DNA of 64,000 nucleotides from CAYYMH01 sp964472785 (GTDB taxonomy: Bacteria > Zhuqueibacterota > Zhuqueibacteria > Thermofontimicrobiales > Thermofontimicrobiaceae): positions 62,001-126,000 of the forward strand of contig CAYYMH010000004.1 in assembly GCA_964472785.1 (NCBI GenBank), read 5' to 3'. A program made the translations under genes and the position numbers. This document shows, in pieces, positions 25,186 through 33,637 of the stretch. Position 1 is the stretch's first letter; each line of letters begins with the position of its first letter. Under the pieces are notes generated by a model that ran no database searches, was not told the DNA's origin, and saw only the letters and a list, made by a program, of their open reading frames with translations.

Positions 25186-25914
25186 TTAACTTGATACGAT
25201 CTCAGTGAATTTCTTTTCCACATCTTTCCAGTTGATGATTTCAAAAATGTTACTGACGAATTCAGATCTCCTGTTTTGATATTTCAAGTAATAAGCATGT
25301 TCCCAGACATCGATCACCAGTAACGGAACAGCGCCCCACTGCGTCAGATTCTGATGCTTTTCCGCCTGGAGAATAACTAATTTTTGCATAGCCACGCTGA
25401 AAGCAAAAACACCCCATCCTGATCCTTCCACTGCATTGGTGGCGCTGATCAGGTGCGACTTGAATGTTTCAAAACTTCCAAACTCCGCATTGATGGCTTT
25501 TGCCAAATCTCCGCTCGGTGTACCACCACCATCTGGCGATAAATTTTGCCAAAAAATGGTGTGCAAAATATGACCGGAGCCGTGGAAAGCAAGATCCCGT
25601 TCCAAATGCTTAATGGCTGAAAAATCACCGTTCTTCTGCGCTTCTGCAATTTTCAACTCTGTTTTATTCAGTCCTTTTACGTAACCCGCATGATGTTTAT
25701 CGTGATGGAGACGCATGGTTTGTTCATCAATTACCGAATCAAGCGCATCATAGGCATAAGGCAAAGGCGGTAGTTCATGTGTTCCGGGAGCCTTCGCTTC
25801 TGCAGCAAAAAGCTGGGATGCACTTCCAAAATTGTTCAACGCTTGCCCGCCTAACAGGATGGCGCCTCCACCAATACTCGCTTTTTTTAAAAATTCTCTT
25901 CTATTTTCTGACAT
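25186..25914 (-). CDS. sod: Exported Fe/Mn superoxide dismutase
   Basis: A 242-residue superoxide dismutase with an N-terminal twin-arginine signal (NRREFLKKASIGGG), so it is probably exported folded by Tat. Metal ligands appear in the usual places: His in LHHDKHH, His in HGSGHILH, and Asp/His in DVWEHAYYLKY. SGWGVFAF gives the second-sphere region of the Fe/Mn family. AAGGAG precedes the ATG at 25914. It complements the cytoplasmic superoxide reductase at 30.0 kb, giving both compartments a superoxide defence. Confidence 0.94.
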   Translation of the reverse strand: MSENRREFLKKASIGGGAILLGGQALNNFGSASQLFAAEAKAPGTHELPPLPYAYDALDSVIDEQTMRLHHDKHHAGYVKGLNKTELKIAEAQKNGDFSAIKHLERDLAFHGSGHILHTIFWQNLSPDGGGTPSGDLAKAINAEFGSFETFKSHLISATNAVEGSGWGVFAFSVAMQKLVILQAEKHQNLTQWGAVPLLVIDVWEHAYYLKYQNRRSEFVSNIFEIINWKDVEKKFTEIVSS

Positions 25915-25962
25915 GATGTGCTCCTTTCGAAAATAATTACATTCAAAATTTAGTGAATCTTC

Positions 25963-26036
25963 TGCCACAATGTCTCGAAGACACCAAGAAAAACGTTACT
26001 CCTTTTTTAACTTCGAGTCTTGGAGCCTTTGTGGCA
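25963..26036. repeat. TTGCCAC-type inverted-repeat element
   Basis: TGCCACAA (25963-25970) pairs with TTGTGGCA (26029-26036) and CTCGAAG (25974-25980) with CTTCGAG (26011-26017), in the 226-base gap between the SOD and porin genes. Read on the minus strand it begins TGCCACAAAGGCTCCAAGAC, like the repeat at 12.57 kb. Confidence 0.6.
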
Positions 26037-26140
26037 AATAAAACTCTTGATAATTATAAACTTATTACAAATAAAAATGGGACTGATTGCCACGCCTTTG
26101 AAAAAATACAAATGAATAGCCAATCAATCCCCTTAAAAAT

Positions 26141-27358
26141 TTAGAATCCTGAAACCATACCAAAAGTCATCCGATTCAAATCATTCTCCAAATCTCTGGT
26201 ATATTCAGCAATCAGCCGCAAATTTGTCGATAACAGATAGGTTCCGCTCAACGTTGCGGTTTCATATTTTTTTGCGAGCTGACCATTGATGTGAAAGTCA
26301 ACATCAGATTCCATTTTGTTGTACAAAAAGGTGAAATAATAACGTGACTTGTCTAATTGCGGTGAAAAAACAACTTCTGCCACCGTTCCTTTTGACTCAA
26401 TCTCTTTAGCATCCTCAATAAATAGCGGATTGCTATCTTTCCGAATCAGATACTGAGCGGTAATATCAATGGGCCCAATACTGATTGTAAAATCAGGTCC
26501 CATATACGATAATTCATTTTCTGCGTTAGCAACGACATTATCATCTTCTCCCGACACTTTTTCTTTACCCGTGTAATAGAATCCACCGATGCTCATAAAA
26601 TCACCGATGCTCTGATTGATCCGCACGCCAAAATTTTTGAACGAATCATTATCAAATTTTGTTGTTACATCAGCTTCCTGTTTTCCATTGCCATTGACTA
26701 CCATTCCGATTACACCGGTTCCGGTTTGTTCCACACCGTAAGCCAGCATCACTCCCCGATCATAAGCCAGATTTGTCCCGGATAATCCGAAATGTTGTTT
26801 GTAGATAAAGTAGTCTTCGAACGTTAAACGCAGCTCGCGTTTCATCAATGGATCTGAAGTTTGAAATTGTCCGACCATAATGTCCAAATTTGTTTTGAAC
26901 ACATTGTTAAAATGGATATACGCATCTTCGATTCCGGCAACCTCGCCCCGTTCAGACATGTAAAAATAGAAATAGTAGCCGATGTTTTTGTAAAGCGCTC
27001 CGCCGGACATGAATTTCAATCCCCAGGGCATCTGTAAATCTTTATCCACTTTCTGATCTTCGTCGTATTGCGCGTATGCATCAAAACGAACCGAGATCGG
27101 GAAGTCTTTGTTTAACCACAGTAAATCATCTCCGGCAGTCACGTAATCCCGCTCCTTTTCGTCTTCCTGGATAATAAAACCTTCGCCTGCAAATTCATCT
27201 CCGTACGGTTTTAAGCGGGGAAATGGTGCATGGCAGGTTGTGCAGGAAATTTTATAACGGCGCGCAAACGCCGGTATTGCTTGAGAGCTTTGTGTAATGA
27301 AAAGTGAGCACACAAAAGTCACCAAAATAATGAACAATACTGATTTTTTAAATTCCAT
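26141..27358 (-). CDS. Outer-membrane porin-like protein with an N-terminal CxxCH motif
   Basis: A 405-residue protein with a signal peptide ending near SSQA, then YKISCTTCHAPFPRLKPYG, a single CxxCH heme motif around residue 40. The remainder is a long beta-rich region ending in phenylalanine, typical of an outer-membrane barrel. DAYIHFNNVFKTNLDIMVGQF is the conserved core. Relatives occur beside multiheme cytochromes in metal- or sulfur-cycling bacteria, where the heme at the mouth of the barrel may help electrons cross the outer membrane; that role is inferred. GGAGG precedes the ATG. Confidence 0.8.
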   Translation of the reverse strand: MEFKKSVLFIILVTFVCSLFITQSSQAIPAFARRYKISCTTCHAPFPRLKPYGDEFAGEGFIIQEDEKERDYVTAGDDLLWLNKDFPISVRFDAYAQYDEDQKVDKDLQMPWGLKFMSGGALYKNIGYYFYFYMSERGEVAGIEDAYIHFNNVFKTNLDIMVGQFQTSDPLMKRELRLTFEDYFIYKQHFGLSGTNLAYDRGVMLAYGVEQTGTGVIGMVVNGNGKQEADVTTKFDNDSFKNFGVRINQSIGDFMSIGGFYYTGKEKVSGEDDNVVANAENELSYMGPDFTISIGPIDITAQYLIRKDSNPLFIEDAKEIESKGTVAEVVFSPQLDKSRYYFTFLYNKMESDVDFHINGQLAKKYETATLSGTYLLSTNLRLIAEYTRDLENDLNRMTFGMVSGF

Positions 27359-27411
27359 TATGACCTCCGTTAAATTTTTGATTACCAAACACTTTTTAAG
27401 AATCCGATAAA

Positions 27412-27516
27412 TTGCCACAGATATTTTCATATAAACACGGATTTTAAAAAGTATCTATTACATTAAGTTTTTCAAATCATGATAAATCTGAAAAAATCCG
27501 TGTTAGTCCGTGGCAG
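27412..27516. repeat. TTGCCAC-type inverted-repeat element
   Basis: AACACGGATTTT (27434-27445) pairs perfectly with AAAATCCGTGTT (27493-27504), and TGCCAC (27413-27418) with GTGGCA (27510-27515). It fills the gap between the pentaheme cytochrome and porin genes and shares its ends with the element at 30.94 kb. Confidence 0.65.
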
Positions 27517-27570
27517 GAAAAAAAGTGTTCGGCTGTGAGTTGAATTATCAGATTTTTTCGAAAAACACAA

Positions 27571-28950
27571 TTACTCGTAAACTTCGATCCACGTCGATGC
27601 CGTGTTGACCAGAATTCTTTCACTTTCCTCTTCGGGAACTCCCAAATATTTTGCCACAGGTTCAACTAATTTTTGGTAATACATTACAGCTTTAAACGTT
27701 ACTTTACCGACAGGTATATCTTCGGGTAATTCCCAGGTGAATGTCTCAATTTTGGTTTCGCGCGGACCGATTCGATAATCCACACCAAGCGATGCTGTGT
27801 TCCACTGCATGATCGTCATCCGACCTTGCGGATCAAAATATGGCATGCGAAAAATCCGGTTCCCAATTGGCACGCCATCTCGCTGAACACCTTTAAAATC
27901 CGGGTCTTGTTTGGGAATGCCCATATCCTGATAAGCCAGCACATCCGCAGCTATGATATATTCTTCTCCTTCAAATCCTTTTTTATCCACCGGCAAATGG
28001 TACTCTTTTCCATTGGCATCTGTCGCTGTTACATGCAGCCACACAATGCGATCTTCGACTGAACCGGTCGGAAATTTATGGCCTGTTTTGGCATTAAATA
28101 GCTGGACTTTAACAACGGCAACATCATCATACTCAATTTCCCGTTCCTCCGGATGCATCCTCAATTCTATCGTACCGGCGATTTTTCCAGGATCGTGGGC
28201 GCCATGAAACAGGTGTTGTGAAACCATACTCTCTTCAGCCATTTTTGCGTTTTTTCCCCATGCTTTGGGCATGTGACATTGATGGCACGGTACTCCCTCT
28301 TCAGCATAAGGTCCTTCTTTCCATTCAATGTGAGTTGATTTTACCCAAATACCAAAGGGCGACTTTTCGTTATGGCAATTCGCGCAAAACTCTGCCTGTT
28401 GCATAAAATCACTTTCTTCCGTGTCATGATGCGGCGATTCCAAACCGGGCTTGTTGCCCCATTTTTTCAGCCCCGGCTGCGACACATAACTGAAGTTGAA
28501 GGGTACATCTTCACCTTTGTAACTGTTAAAGGGTACATCTTCACCTTTGTAACTGTTAATGGTGTGACATACATCGCAGCTCACACTCTCGTTGGCTCGA
28601 GAATTTTCTTCAGGCCGTGGCGGTGGCACATCCCCGGCTAAAAATGCAAGCGGGGCATGGCAGCCGTTACAGCCATGGGATACAGACAAAAATTTCTCGT
28701 CCACTTTGCCGTGAGCAACTGCCAGATCGAAATATTCAATCTCGTCCCAGTGATGCGTATAAGCCTGCGACATCATCGACTGCTGCCATTGGTAATAAAT
28801 ATCCACGTGGCAACTTTTGCACGCTTCCGGCTTTTCGTACTGATCGTACGATTTTGTGCCCAGCGCTTCTTCACCTGCAGGCAAATCCTGGCCGAATATT
28901 ATCGCCGGACAAAATAACATCAGTAGCATCGAAATTTTTAATCGATTCAT
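27571..28950 (-). CDS. Pentaheme c-type cytochrome
   Basis: A 459-residue exported multiheme cytochrome. After a signal peptide ending IIFGQ there are five CxxCH motifs in order: CKSCH, CNGCH, CDVCH, CANCH and CHQCH, all within the first 220 residues, followed by a beta-rich C-terminal domain without hemes (KTGHKFPTG, RIVWLHVTATDANG). The layout resembles cytochrome c554-like or unknown multiheme proteins. A perfect ten-residue tandem duplication (YKGEDVPFNS) lies just after the third heme motif. AGGAG precedes the ATG at 28950. It is the upstream gene of the porin and may donate electrons to it. Confidence 0.88.
   Translation of the reverse strand: MNRLKISMLLMLFCPAIIFGQDLPAGEEALGTKSYDQYEKPEACKSCHVDIYYQWQQSMMSQAYTHHWDEIEYFDLAVAHGKVDEKFLSVSHGCNGCHAPLAFLAGDVPPPRPEENSRANESVSCDVCHTINSYKGEDVPFNSYKGEDVPFNFSYVSQPGLKKWGNKPGLESPHHDTEESDFMQQAEFCANCHNEKSPFGIWVKSTHIEWKEGPYAEEGVPCHQCHMPKAWGKNAKMAEESMVSQHLFHGAHDPGKIAGTIELRMHPEEREIEYDDVAVVKVQLFNAKTGHKFPTGSVEDRIVWLHVTATDANGKEYHLPVDKKGFEGEEYIIAADVLAYQDMGIPKQDPDFKGVQRDGVPIGNRIFRMPYFDPQGRMTIMQWNTASLGVDYRIGPRETKIETFTWELPEDIPVGKVTFKAVMYYQKLVEPVAKYLGVPEEESERILVNTASTWIEVYE
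28501..28560 (-). repeat. 30-bp tandem duplication inside the cytochrome gene
   Basis: Two 30-base units, 28501-28530 and 28531-28560, differ only in the last base. They encode two copies of about ten residues (YKGEDVPFN) and keep the frame. The near identity indicates a recent duplication or an assembly artefact. Confidence 0.9.
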
Positions 28951-29114
28951 TTCAAGGCTCCTATTTAATTTTAGCACATAGTAATCCGTCGAAAAACGAA
29001 TTTAAGAATAACGCTCAAAATTATTTTAAAAATTACACACATGTTCGACTGATGACTAACTTGTTGAACATTGACGTCTTACCTTTTAAGCAGAACGCTG
29101 ATCGCTAATTTAAT

Positions 29115-29876
29115 TTACAATAAAAGCCACAAGCTGACTCCCATGACGATCATTCCTACCATAACACCGAGAATCGGTACATGTTCAGAATCGAATGATT
29201 TGGCTACTGGCACCAGTTCATCCAGGGAAATCGAAACCATAATTCCTGCGACTACCGCCAAAACCCACCCCAGTAAAGCGGATGATAAAAATGGTAATAA
29301 AATCAAGGCAGCGATGCCAGCGCCGATGGGTTCACTGACGCCAGACAAAAATGAATAAAAAAAGGCTTTTTTCCGACTACCGGTCGCAGCGTAAATGGGC
29401 GCAGAGACAGCTAATCCTTCGGGAATATTGTGAATTGCAATGGCGATAGCAATTGCGAAACCCAAATTGATATCTTCCAAAGCCCCGGCGAAAGTAGCCA
29501 ACCCTTCCGGGAAATTATGAATTCCGATTCCCACTGCAACCAGGATACCAGTGCGCATTAATTCGTCGCTGGTGCCATCTTGTTTGTGATCAATGTGGCC
29601 AATGTATTCGTGTGGCAATAAGACATCAATCAAGAAAAAACTACCCATTCCGATAAAAAAGGCAATGTGGGCATTGAGGAAGCCAATATCTTGAATACTG
29701 CCCTGAAGCAGCTCAACAAATGATACTAAAATCATCACGCCGGCAGAAAATCCGAGCGTGAAAGCCATAAATTTGGGTCCCGGTTTACGAACTGCCAGAC
29801 CCAAAACACTGCCAATTGTTGTTGCCAGACCGGCGCCGGTTGTCAAGAGTAATGCAATAAATATCTCGTGCCCCAC
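29115..29876 (-). CDS. ZIP-family divalent metal transporter
   Basis: A 253-residue protein with eight hydrophobic segments. The two metal-site helices show HNFPEG and HNIPEG, the defining ZIP motifs, and a His/Asp-rich loop (HEYIGHIDHKQDG) lies between helices 3 and 4. These transporters import zinc, iron or related ions into the cytoplasm. The start is a GTG at 29876 preceded by AAAGGAG; an ATG frame 23 codons upstream lacks a ribosome site. Metal supply for SOD, superoxide reductase and rubrerythrin nearby fits the context. Confidence 0.92.
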   Translation of the reverse strand: MGHEIFIALLLTTGAGLATTIGSVLGLAVRKPGPKFMAFTLGFSAGVMILVSFVELLQGSIQDIGFLNAHIAFFIGMGSFFLIDVLLPHEYIGHIDHKQDGTSDELMRTGILVAVGIGIHNFPEGLATFAGALEDINLGFAIAIAIAIHNIPEGLAVSAPIYAATGSRKKAFFYSFLSGVSEPIGAGIAALILLPFLSSALLGWVLAVVAGIMVSISLDELVPVAKSFDSEHVPILGVMVGMIVMGVSLWLLL

Positions 29877-30012
29877 AAAAGCTCCTTTGCTTTTATCCTT
29901 ATTGTTAATGGAAAATTGATGTGCTGGGAAGTTAATCCGTAACATTTTAAAATCTAATATTTAAAGAAATAAATTACGCATTAACTCCCCCATAGTGATC
30001 GAAACAACGCGC

Positions 30013-30387
30013 TTACGCTTTCCACAAACCATGCAGATTACAATATTCGCGAGCTGATACATTATCAGCTTTAATCTTGAATGTTGCTTCGGGTTGATCG
30101 CCGGGTTTCAGAAATTTGCGGTACACTTTTCCGTCAGCAATTAATTCGATAAATTCGATATAATGCTTCTCCTCCATCGGATGGGCAACACTGCCAACTT
30201 TCACCGTGACTGAGTCCGCACTTTTTTCAATCACCGGCACGTGTTTTTCTTTTGCCGCGTCTACTGTATTTTCTTTGAGTAATTTCATCGGCTCTCCGCA
30301 GCAAACCAACTCACCTGCGCCGGTATGAAGCACTTCCACAATATTACCGCAAACTTCACACTTGTAAATCTGATTTAATGCTGTCAT
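30013..30387 (-). CDS. dfx: Desulfoferrodoxin / superoxide reductase (two-domain)
   Basis: A 124-residue 2Fe-superoxide reductase, reducing superoxide to peroxide without making oxygen. The desulforedoxin-like domain has CEVC near residue 10 and VCCGEPM near 29 (center I). The catalytic domain shows SVAHPMEEKHYIEF and REYCNLHGLW, which give the His4-Cys site (center II). AGGAGG precedes the ATG. Electrons likely come from rubredoxin (988-1149), and the peroxide formed could be removed by rubrerythrin or the peroxiredoxin. Confidence 0.96.
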   Translation of the reverse strand: MTALNQIYKCEVCGNIVEVLHTGAGELVCCGEPMKLLKENTVDAAKEKHVPVIEKSADSVTVKVGSVAHPMEEKHYIEFIELIADGKVYRKFLKPGDQPEATFKIKADNVSAREYCNLHGLWKA

Positions 30388-30436
30388 ATTTCTCCTCCTG
30401 ATTTTATGGTTGATTGTTTCATTTAAAAAAGTGAAC

Positions 30437-30898
30437 TTAACTATTTTCTAGTTCTAATATTTTCACCAATTCTGCTGGTTCCAGACGGAACTTGCTACCT
30501 TTACCCTCAAAGAATCCATGCTCCCGAATCATGTGAACGTGGAGTTGTGAATATTGAATAGTTTTATCCAATTTTTTATTTTTTACATGGGCAAATATTT
30601 TATGATGCAACCGTTTCTCACCAAACGGTGATGGCATCATGCCTCTGTCCCATCTAATTTTAACTGTGAAATCTCCCAAGTCAACTTCAGACTCCAGTCC
30701 TTTTTTGCCTTCTTCAATGAAATATTGTAATCGATCGGCAATCTGTTCACGTGTCACACCAAGTTTGTCCAATGTTCTCTGGTCAGCCTCGATAATATCG
30801 TGAACGTGCCGACTATCATCTCCCAAAAACCCGTCTTTGGTGATGGCGCCGGGTTCAAATTCCTTTCGCTGAATTTTTTCATCCGGAGTTTGTTTCAT
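30437..30898 (-). CDS. Conserved-looking hypothetical protein beside superoxide reductase
   Basis: A 153-residue soluble protein I do not recognise. It is hydrophilic, with repeated His-containing segments: DSRHVHDIIEADQRTL near residue 29, EKRLHHKIFAHVKNKK near 93-108 and SQLHVHMIREHGFFEG near 117. The distribution of His and acidic residues could form a metal site. GGAAAATT lies before the ATG, and the superoxide reductase gene follows 49 bases downstream, so shared expression is likely. The function is unknown. Confidence 0.6.
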   Translation of the reverse strand: MKQTPDEKIQRKEFEPGAITKDGFLGDDSRHVHDIIEADQRTLDKLGVTREQIADRLQYFIEEGKKGLESEVDLGDFTVKIRWDRGMMPSPFGEKRLHHKIFAHVKNKKLDKTIQYSQLHVHMIREHGFFEGKGSKFRLEPAELVKILELENS

Positions 30899-30941
30899 GG
30901 CAAATTTTCCTTTTTACTTACTTAATGGAATACACTTTTCT

Positions 30942-31044
30942 TTTGCCACGGATTCACACGGATTTTCACAGATATCAAACTGAAAAATAATATTTAGTAT
31001 TCTCCCAAAAAATCTGTGCTTATCTGTGAAAATCAGTGGCAAAA
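30942..31044. repeat. TTGCCAC-type inverted-repeat element (best-preserved copy)
   Basis: GATTTTCACAGAT (30961-30973) pairs perfectly with ATCTGTGAAAATC (31022-31034), and TTTGCCAC at the left end with GTGGCAAA at the right (31036-31043). It occupies half of the 207-base gap between nqrF and the gene of unknown function. Confidence 0.7.
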
Positions 31045-31105
31045 AATTCAATGTTCTTTTGACTTTGTAAATCCTGTTCATCCTGTTATCCTGTCAAATA
31101 TTAAA

Positions 31106-32215
31106 CTAAGCAAACGGATCGAAAAACGTTCGGTCGCCGGTGATTTTGTATTTTTCAAGGACTTTGATACACGCATTGATCATACCCGGACTACCGCACA
31201 AATATCCCTGCACATTGGACGTGTCGATTTCTTTCAAATAGTTTTCAAGCGGTTCAGTAATCAGACCTGTTTCACCATTCCAGTCATCTTCTGGATCAGG
31301 GCTGGAAAGCGCTGGTACAAAATTAAAGTTGGGAATATTTTTCTCGAATGCCTTCATTTCATCGACGTAAAACAGATCCCTTTTCTGATTCGCACCAAAA
31401 AAGTATGTCACCTTCCGATCGATTTTTTCATTGTCAATCTTATGTAAAAGGGAAACCATCGGCGCCATGCCCGAACCACCAGCGATCATAATAATTTCCC
31501 CATCACCTTCACGCAGGTAAAAATCCCCCATTGGACCGACGATCTTCACATCATCGCCCTCTTTCAAATGTTCATGTACCCAGGTTGTACAAATACCGCC
31601 TTCAACCAAGCGGATCATCAGCTCAACATATTTTTTTTCAAAACTGGGAGAGCTCGCAGAATAGGCACGGGACACGCTTTCTTTAACGCCGTCATACGGC
31701 TGTGTTTGCAGTTGAACGTACTGACCTGCTTTGAAATTAATTTCTGGCGGATCAATCAAATCCAACCGCAGCAGTTTGATATCATAAGTCAAATCCTTTA
31801 GCGCAGCAACTTTCGTTTTAAACTCTTTAATATTGAAAAGCTCATCCGGGATTTCGATTTTAATATCCTGCTTAACCTTCACCTGGCAGGCCAAGCGAAC
31901 TTCATCCTGAATTTCTTCTTTCGTAAGCATCGGCTCTTCCGTGGGAAGCAGCGGTCCGCCACCTTCAACAATTTTGCATTTACAGTAAGCACAGGTACCC
32001 CGTCCGCCACATGCGGATGGTAAAAATATTTTCTGAGAACTGAGCGATGACAGCAACGTCGCTCCACCAGTCACTTCCAATTCTTTCTCATCATTGATGG
32101 TAATTTTACACTCGCCGTAGTTTGCCAAATATCGTTCAGCAATAACCAGTAAAATCGCTAAAACCCCACTTATGCCAACCATTGCGGCTGTTGTCAAAAT
32201 GATTTTCGCAACCAT
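31106..32215 (-). CDS. nqrF: Na+-translocating NADH:quinone reductase subunit F
   Basis: A 369-residue NADH-oxidising subunit. One N-terminal membrane helix (about residues 4-25) is followed by a plant-type 2Fe-2S domain (SACGGRGTCAYCKCKI and a later LACQ), an FAD domain (SRAYSASS) and an NADH domain (IAGGSGMAPM). Electrons go from NADH via FAD and Fe-S to the membrane FMN subunits. It is somewhat shorter than well-known homologues. It is the last gene of the nqrBCDEF set, 21 bases after nqrE. Confidence 0.95.
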   Translation of the reverse strand: MVAKIILTTAAMVGISGVLAILLVIAERYLANYGECKITINDEKELEVTGGATLLSSLSSQKIFLPSACGGRGTCAYCKCKIVEGGGPLLPTEEPMLTKEEIQDEVRLACQVKVKQDIKIEIPDELFNIKEFKTKVAALKDLTYDIKLLRLDLIDPPEINFKAGQYVQLQTQPYDGVKESVSRAYSASSPSFEKKYVELMIRLVEGGICTTWVHEHLKEGDDVKIVGPMGDFYLREGDGEIIMIAGGSGMAPMVSLLHKIDNEKIDRKVTYFFGANQKRDLFYVDEMKAFEKNIPNFNFVPALSSPDPEDDWNGETGLITEPLENYLKEIDTSNVQGYLCGSPGMINACIKVLEKYKITGDRTFFDPFA

Positions 32216-32236
32216 GTTTTTATCCCAATTTTCGCA

Positions 32237-32827
32237 TTATTGAATTTGTACAATCCCTGAAAAACCGATAAACGCCATTGCCATGATGCCTGTTATAATC
32301 AGCGCTATTCCGGCGCCCTGCAAAGCCGAGGGGATCTGCTTTTCGTTGATCCGTTGCCTGATGCCTGCCATTGCTAAAATTGCCAGCATCCAGCCGATCC
32401 CACTTCCGGCGCCAAAAAACACGCTCTGGATGAACGTATATTTTCGGATAACCATAAAAAGTGACACGCCCAGAATCGCACAGTTCACAGTAATCAGCGG
32501 CAGAAATATCCCGAGATTCAAATAAAGCACTTCGGAGAACCGCTCAATAATCATTTCCAGCAACTGCACAGCAGAAGCAATGATAATAATAAACGTAATG
32601 TAGCGCAGGTACTCAATCTGTAGCGGCTCCAGCACATAATAATAAACGATGTAATTTAAAGCCGAGGTAATGGTTAAAACGAAAACAACGGCTAATCCCA
32701 AACCGAGCGAGGTTTTCACCTGTTTTGAAACGGAGAGAAATGAACACATCCCCAAAAAATAAACCAAAAGAATATTCCCTGTAAAAATGGACGCGAAAAA
32801 AATAATCCAGGGTGATAATCCTTCCAT
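32237..32827 (-). CDS. nqrE: Na+-translocating NADH:quinone reductase subunit E
   Basis: A 196-residue membrane subunit with six predicted helices, paralogous to subunit D. NILLVYFLGMCSFLSVSKQ is the conserved N-terminal part and VNCAILGVSLFM the second Cys-containing half; the paired Cys in D and E bind an iron centre at the membrane middle. AGGAG precedes the ATG. It lies between nqrD and nqrF with short gaps. Confidence 0.95.
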   Translation of the reverse strand: MEGLSPWIIFFASIFTGNILLVYFLGMCSFLSVSKQVKTSLGLGLAVVFVLTITSALNYIVYYYVLEPLQIEYLRYITFIIIIASAVQLLEMIIERFSEVLYLNLGIFLPLITVNCAILGVSLFMVIRKYTFIQSVFFGAGSGIGWMLAILAMAGIRQRINEKQIPSALQGAGIALIITGIMAMAFIGFSGIVQIQ

Positions 32828-32838
32828 CGAATTAACTC

Positions 32839-33483
32839 CTATTTTTCAGAATGAGAAATTTTCATGACAGATAAATTATTGCTCACCCAAATAAACAGCG
32901 CGAGCATAAAGAAACCGCCGGGTGCCATAATCATAAACGCCCACTGAACCCAGCCTTCCGAATATCCGATCGCATGCATCAATGGATCCATAACTTGAAA
33001 TCCCAGTATAGTACCGAAGCCTAACAATTCTCTGAAGAATGCAATCACTAACAGCACATACGAGTAGCCGACACCGGACATAACGCCATCCAAAAAAGCC
33101 ATTGAAGGCTTGTTTGACGAGGCGAACGCCTCCAGTCTGCCCATGATGATGCAGTTGGTAATGATAAGGCCGACATACGGCCCCAACGCTTTACTGATAT
33201 TGGGAACGTAAGCCTTCAGCACCACATCCACGATCACGACAAAGCTGGAGATGATCAGGGTCTGCACCATCATGCGTATTCGGGACGGAATAATATTTCT
33301 AAGCAGAGACACAGTGAGCGAAGAAAAAGCAGTCACAAAAATCAGTCCCAGTCCCATGATTAGTGTGTTCAGAAAAATATTGGTCACCGCCAGAGTCGAG
33401 CAAATTCCCAAAATTTGCACCGTGACGGGGTTATTACTCCACAAATCTTCTTTAATTATTTCCAGTGAGTTTTTCGCTGGCAT
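32839..33483 (-). CDS. nqrD: Na+-translocating NADH:quinone reductase subunit D
   Basis: A 214-residue membrane subunit of NQR. NPVTVQILGICSTLAVTN carries the conserved first-half Cys and LIITNCIIMGRLEAFA the second, with MDGVMSG-like FLDGVMSGVGYS following. Together with subunit E it forms the pseudo-symmetric core of the Na+ channel. GAGGAA precedes the ATG. Between it and nqrC lies a 154-base gap with a repeat, unusual for this operon. Confidence 0.95.
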   Translation of the reverse strand: MPAKNSLEIIKEDLWSNNPVTVQILGICSTLAVTNIFLNTLIMGLGLIFVTAFSSLTVSLLRNIIPSRIRMMVQTLIISSFVVIVDVVLKAYVPNISKALGPYVGLIITNCIIMGRLEAFASSNKPSMAFLDGVMSGVGYSYVLLVIAFFRELLGFGTILGFQVMDPLMHAIGYSEGWVQWAFMIMAPGGFFMLALFIWVSNNLSVMKISHSEK

Positions 33484-33546
33484 AGTTTTCCTCGAACATT
33501 TATTGATGAATTATAGAAATCTTTTTTCACAGTTAAATTTCAATTT

Positions 33547-33630
33547 ATTGCCAAAAAGCTATGAGATACAAAGTTTTCATTTCACATCACTGACTTCCTT
33601 TGTTTGAGCCTCCGTGCCTTAATGGCATAA
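33547..33630. repeat. Degenerate TTGCCA-type element inside the nqr operon
   Basis: TTGCCAAAAAGC (from 33548) and CCTCCGTGCCTTAATGGCA (to 33627) resemble the ends of the TTGCCAC family, but pairing is limited. It is the only long gap in the operon, between nqrC and nqrD. Confidence 0.35.
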
Positions 33631-33637
33631 ACACAAA

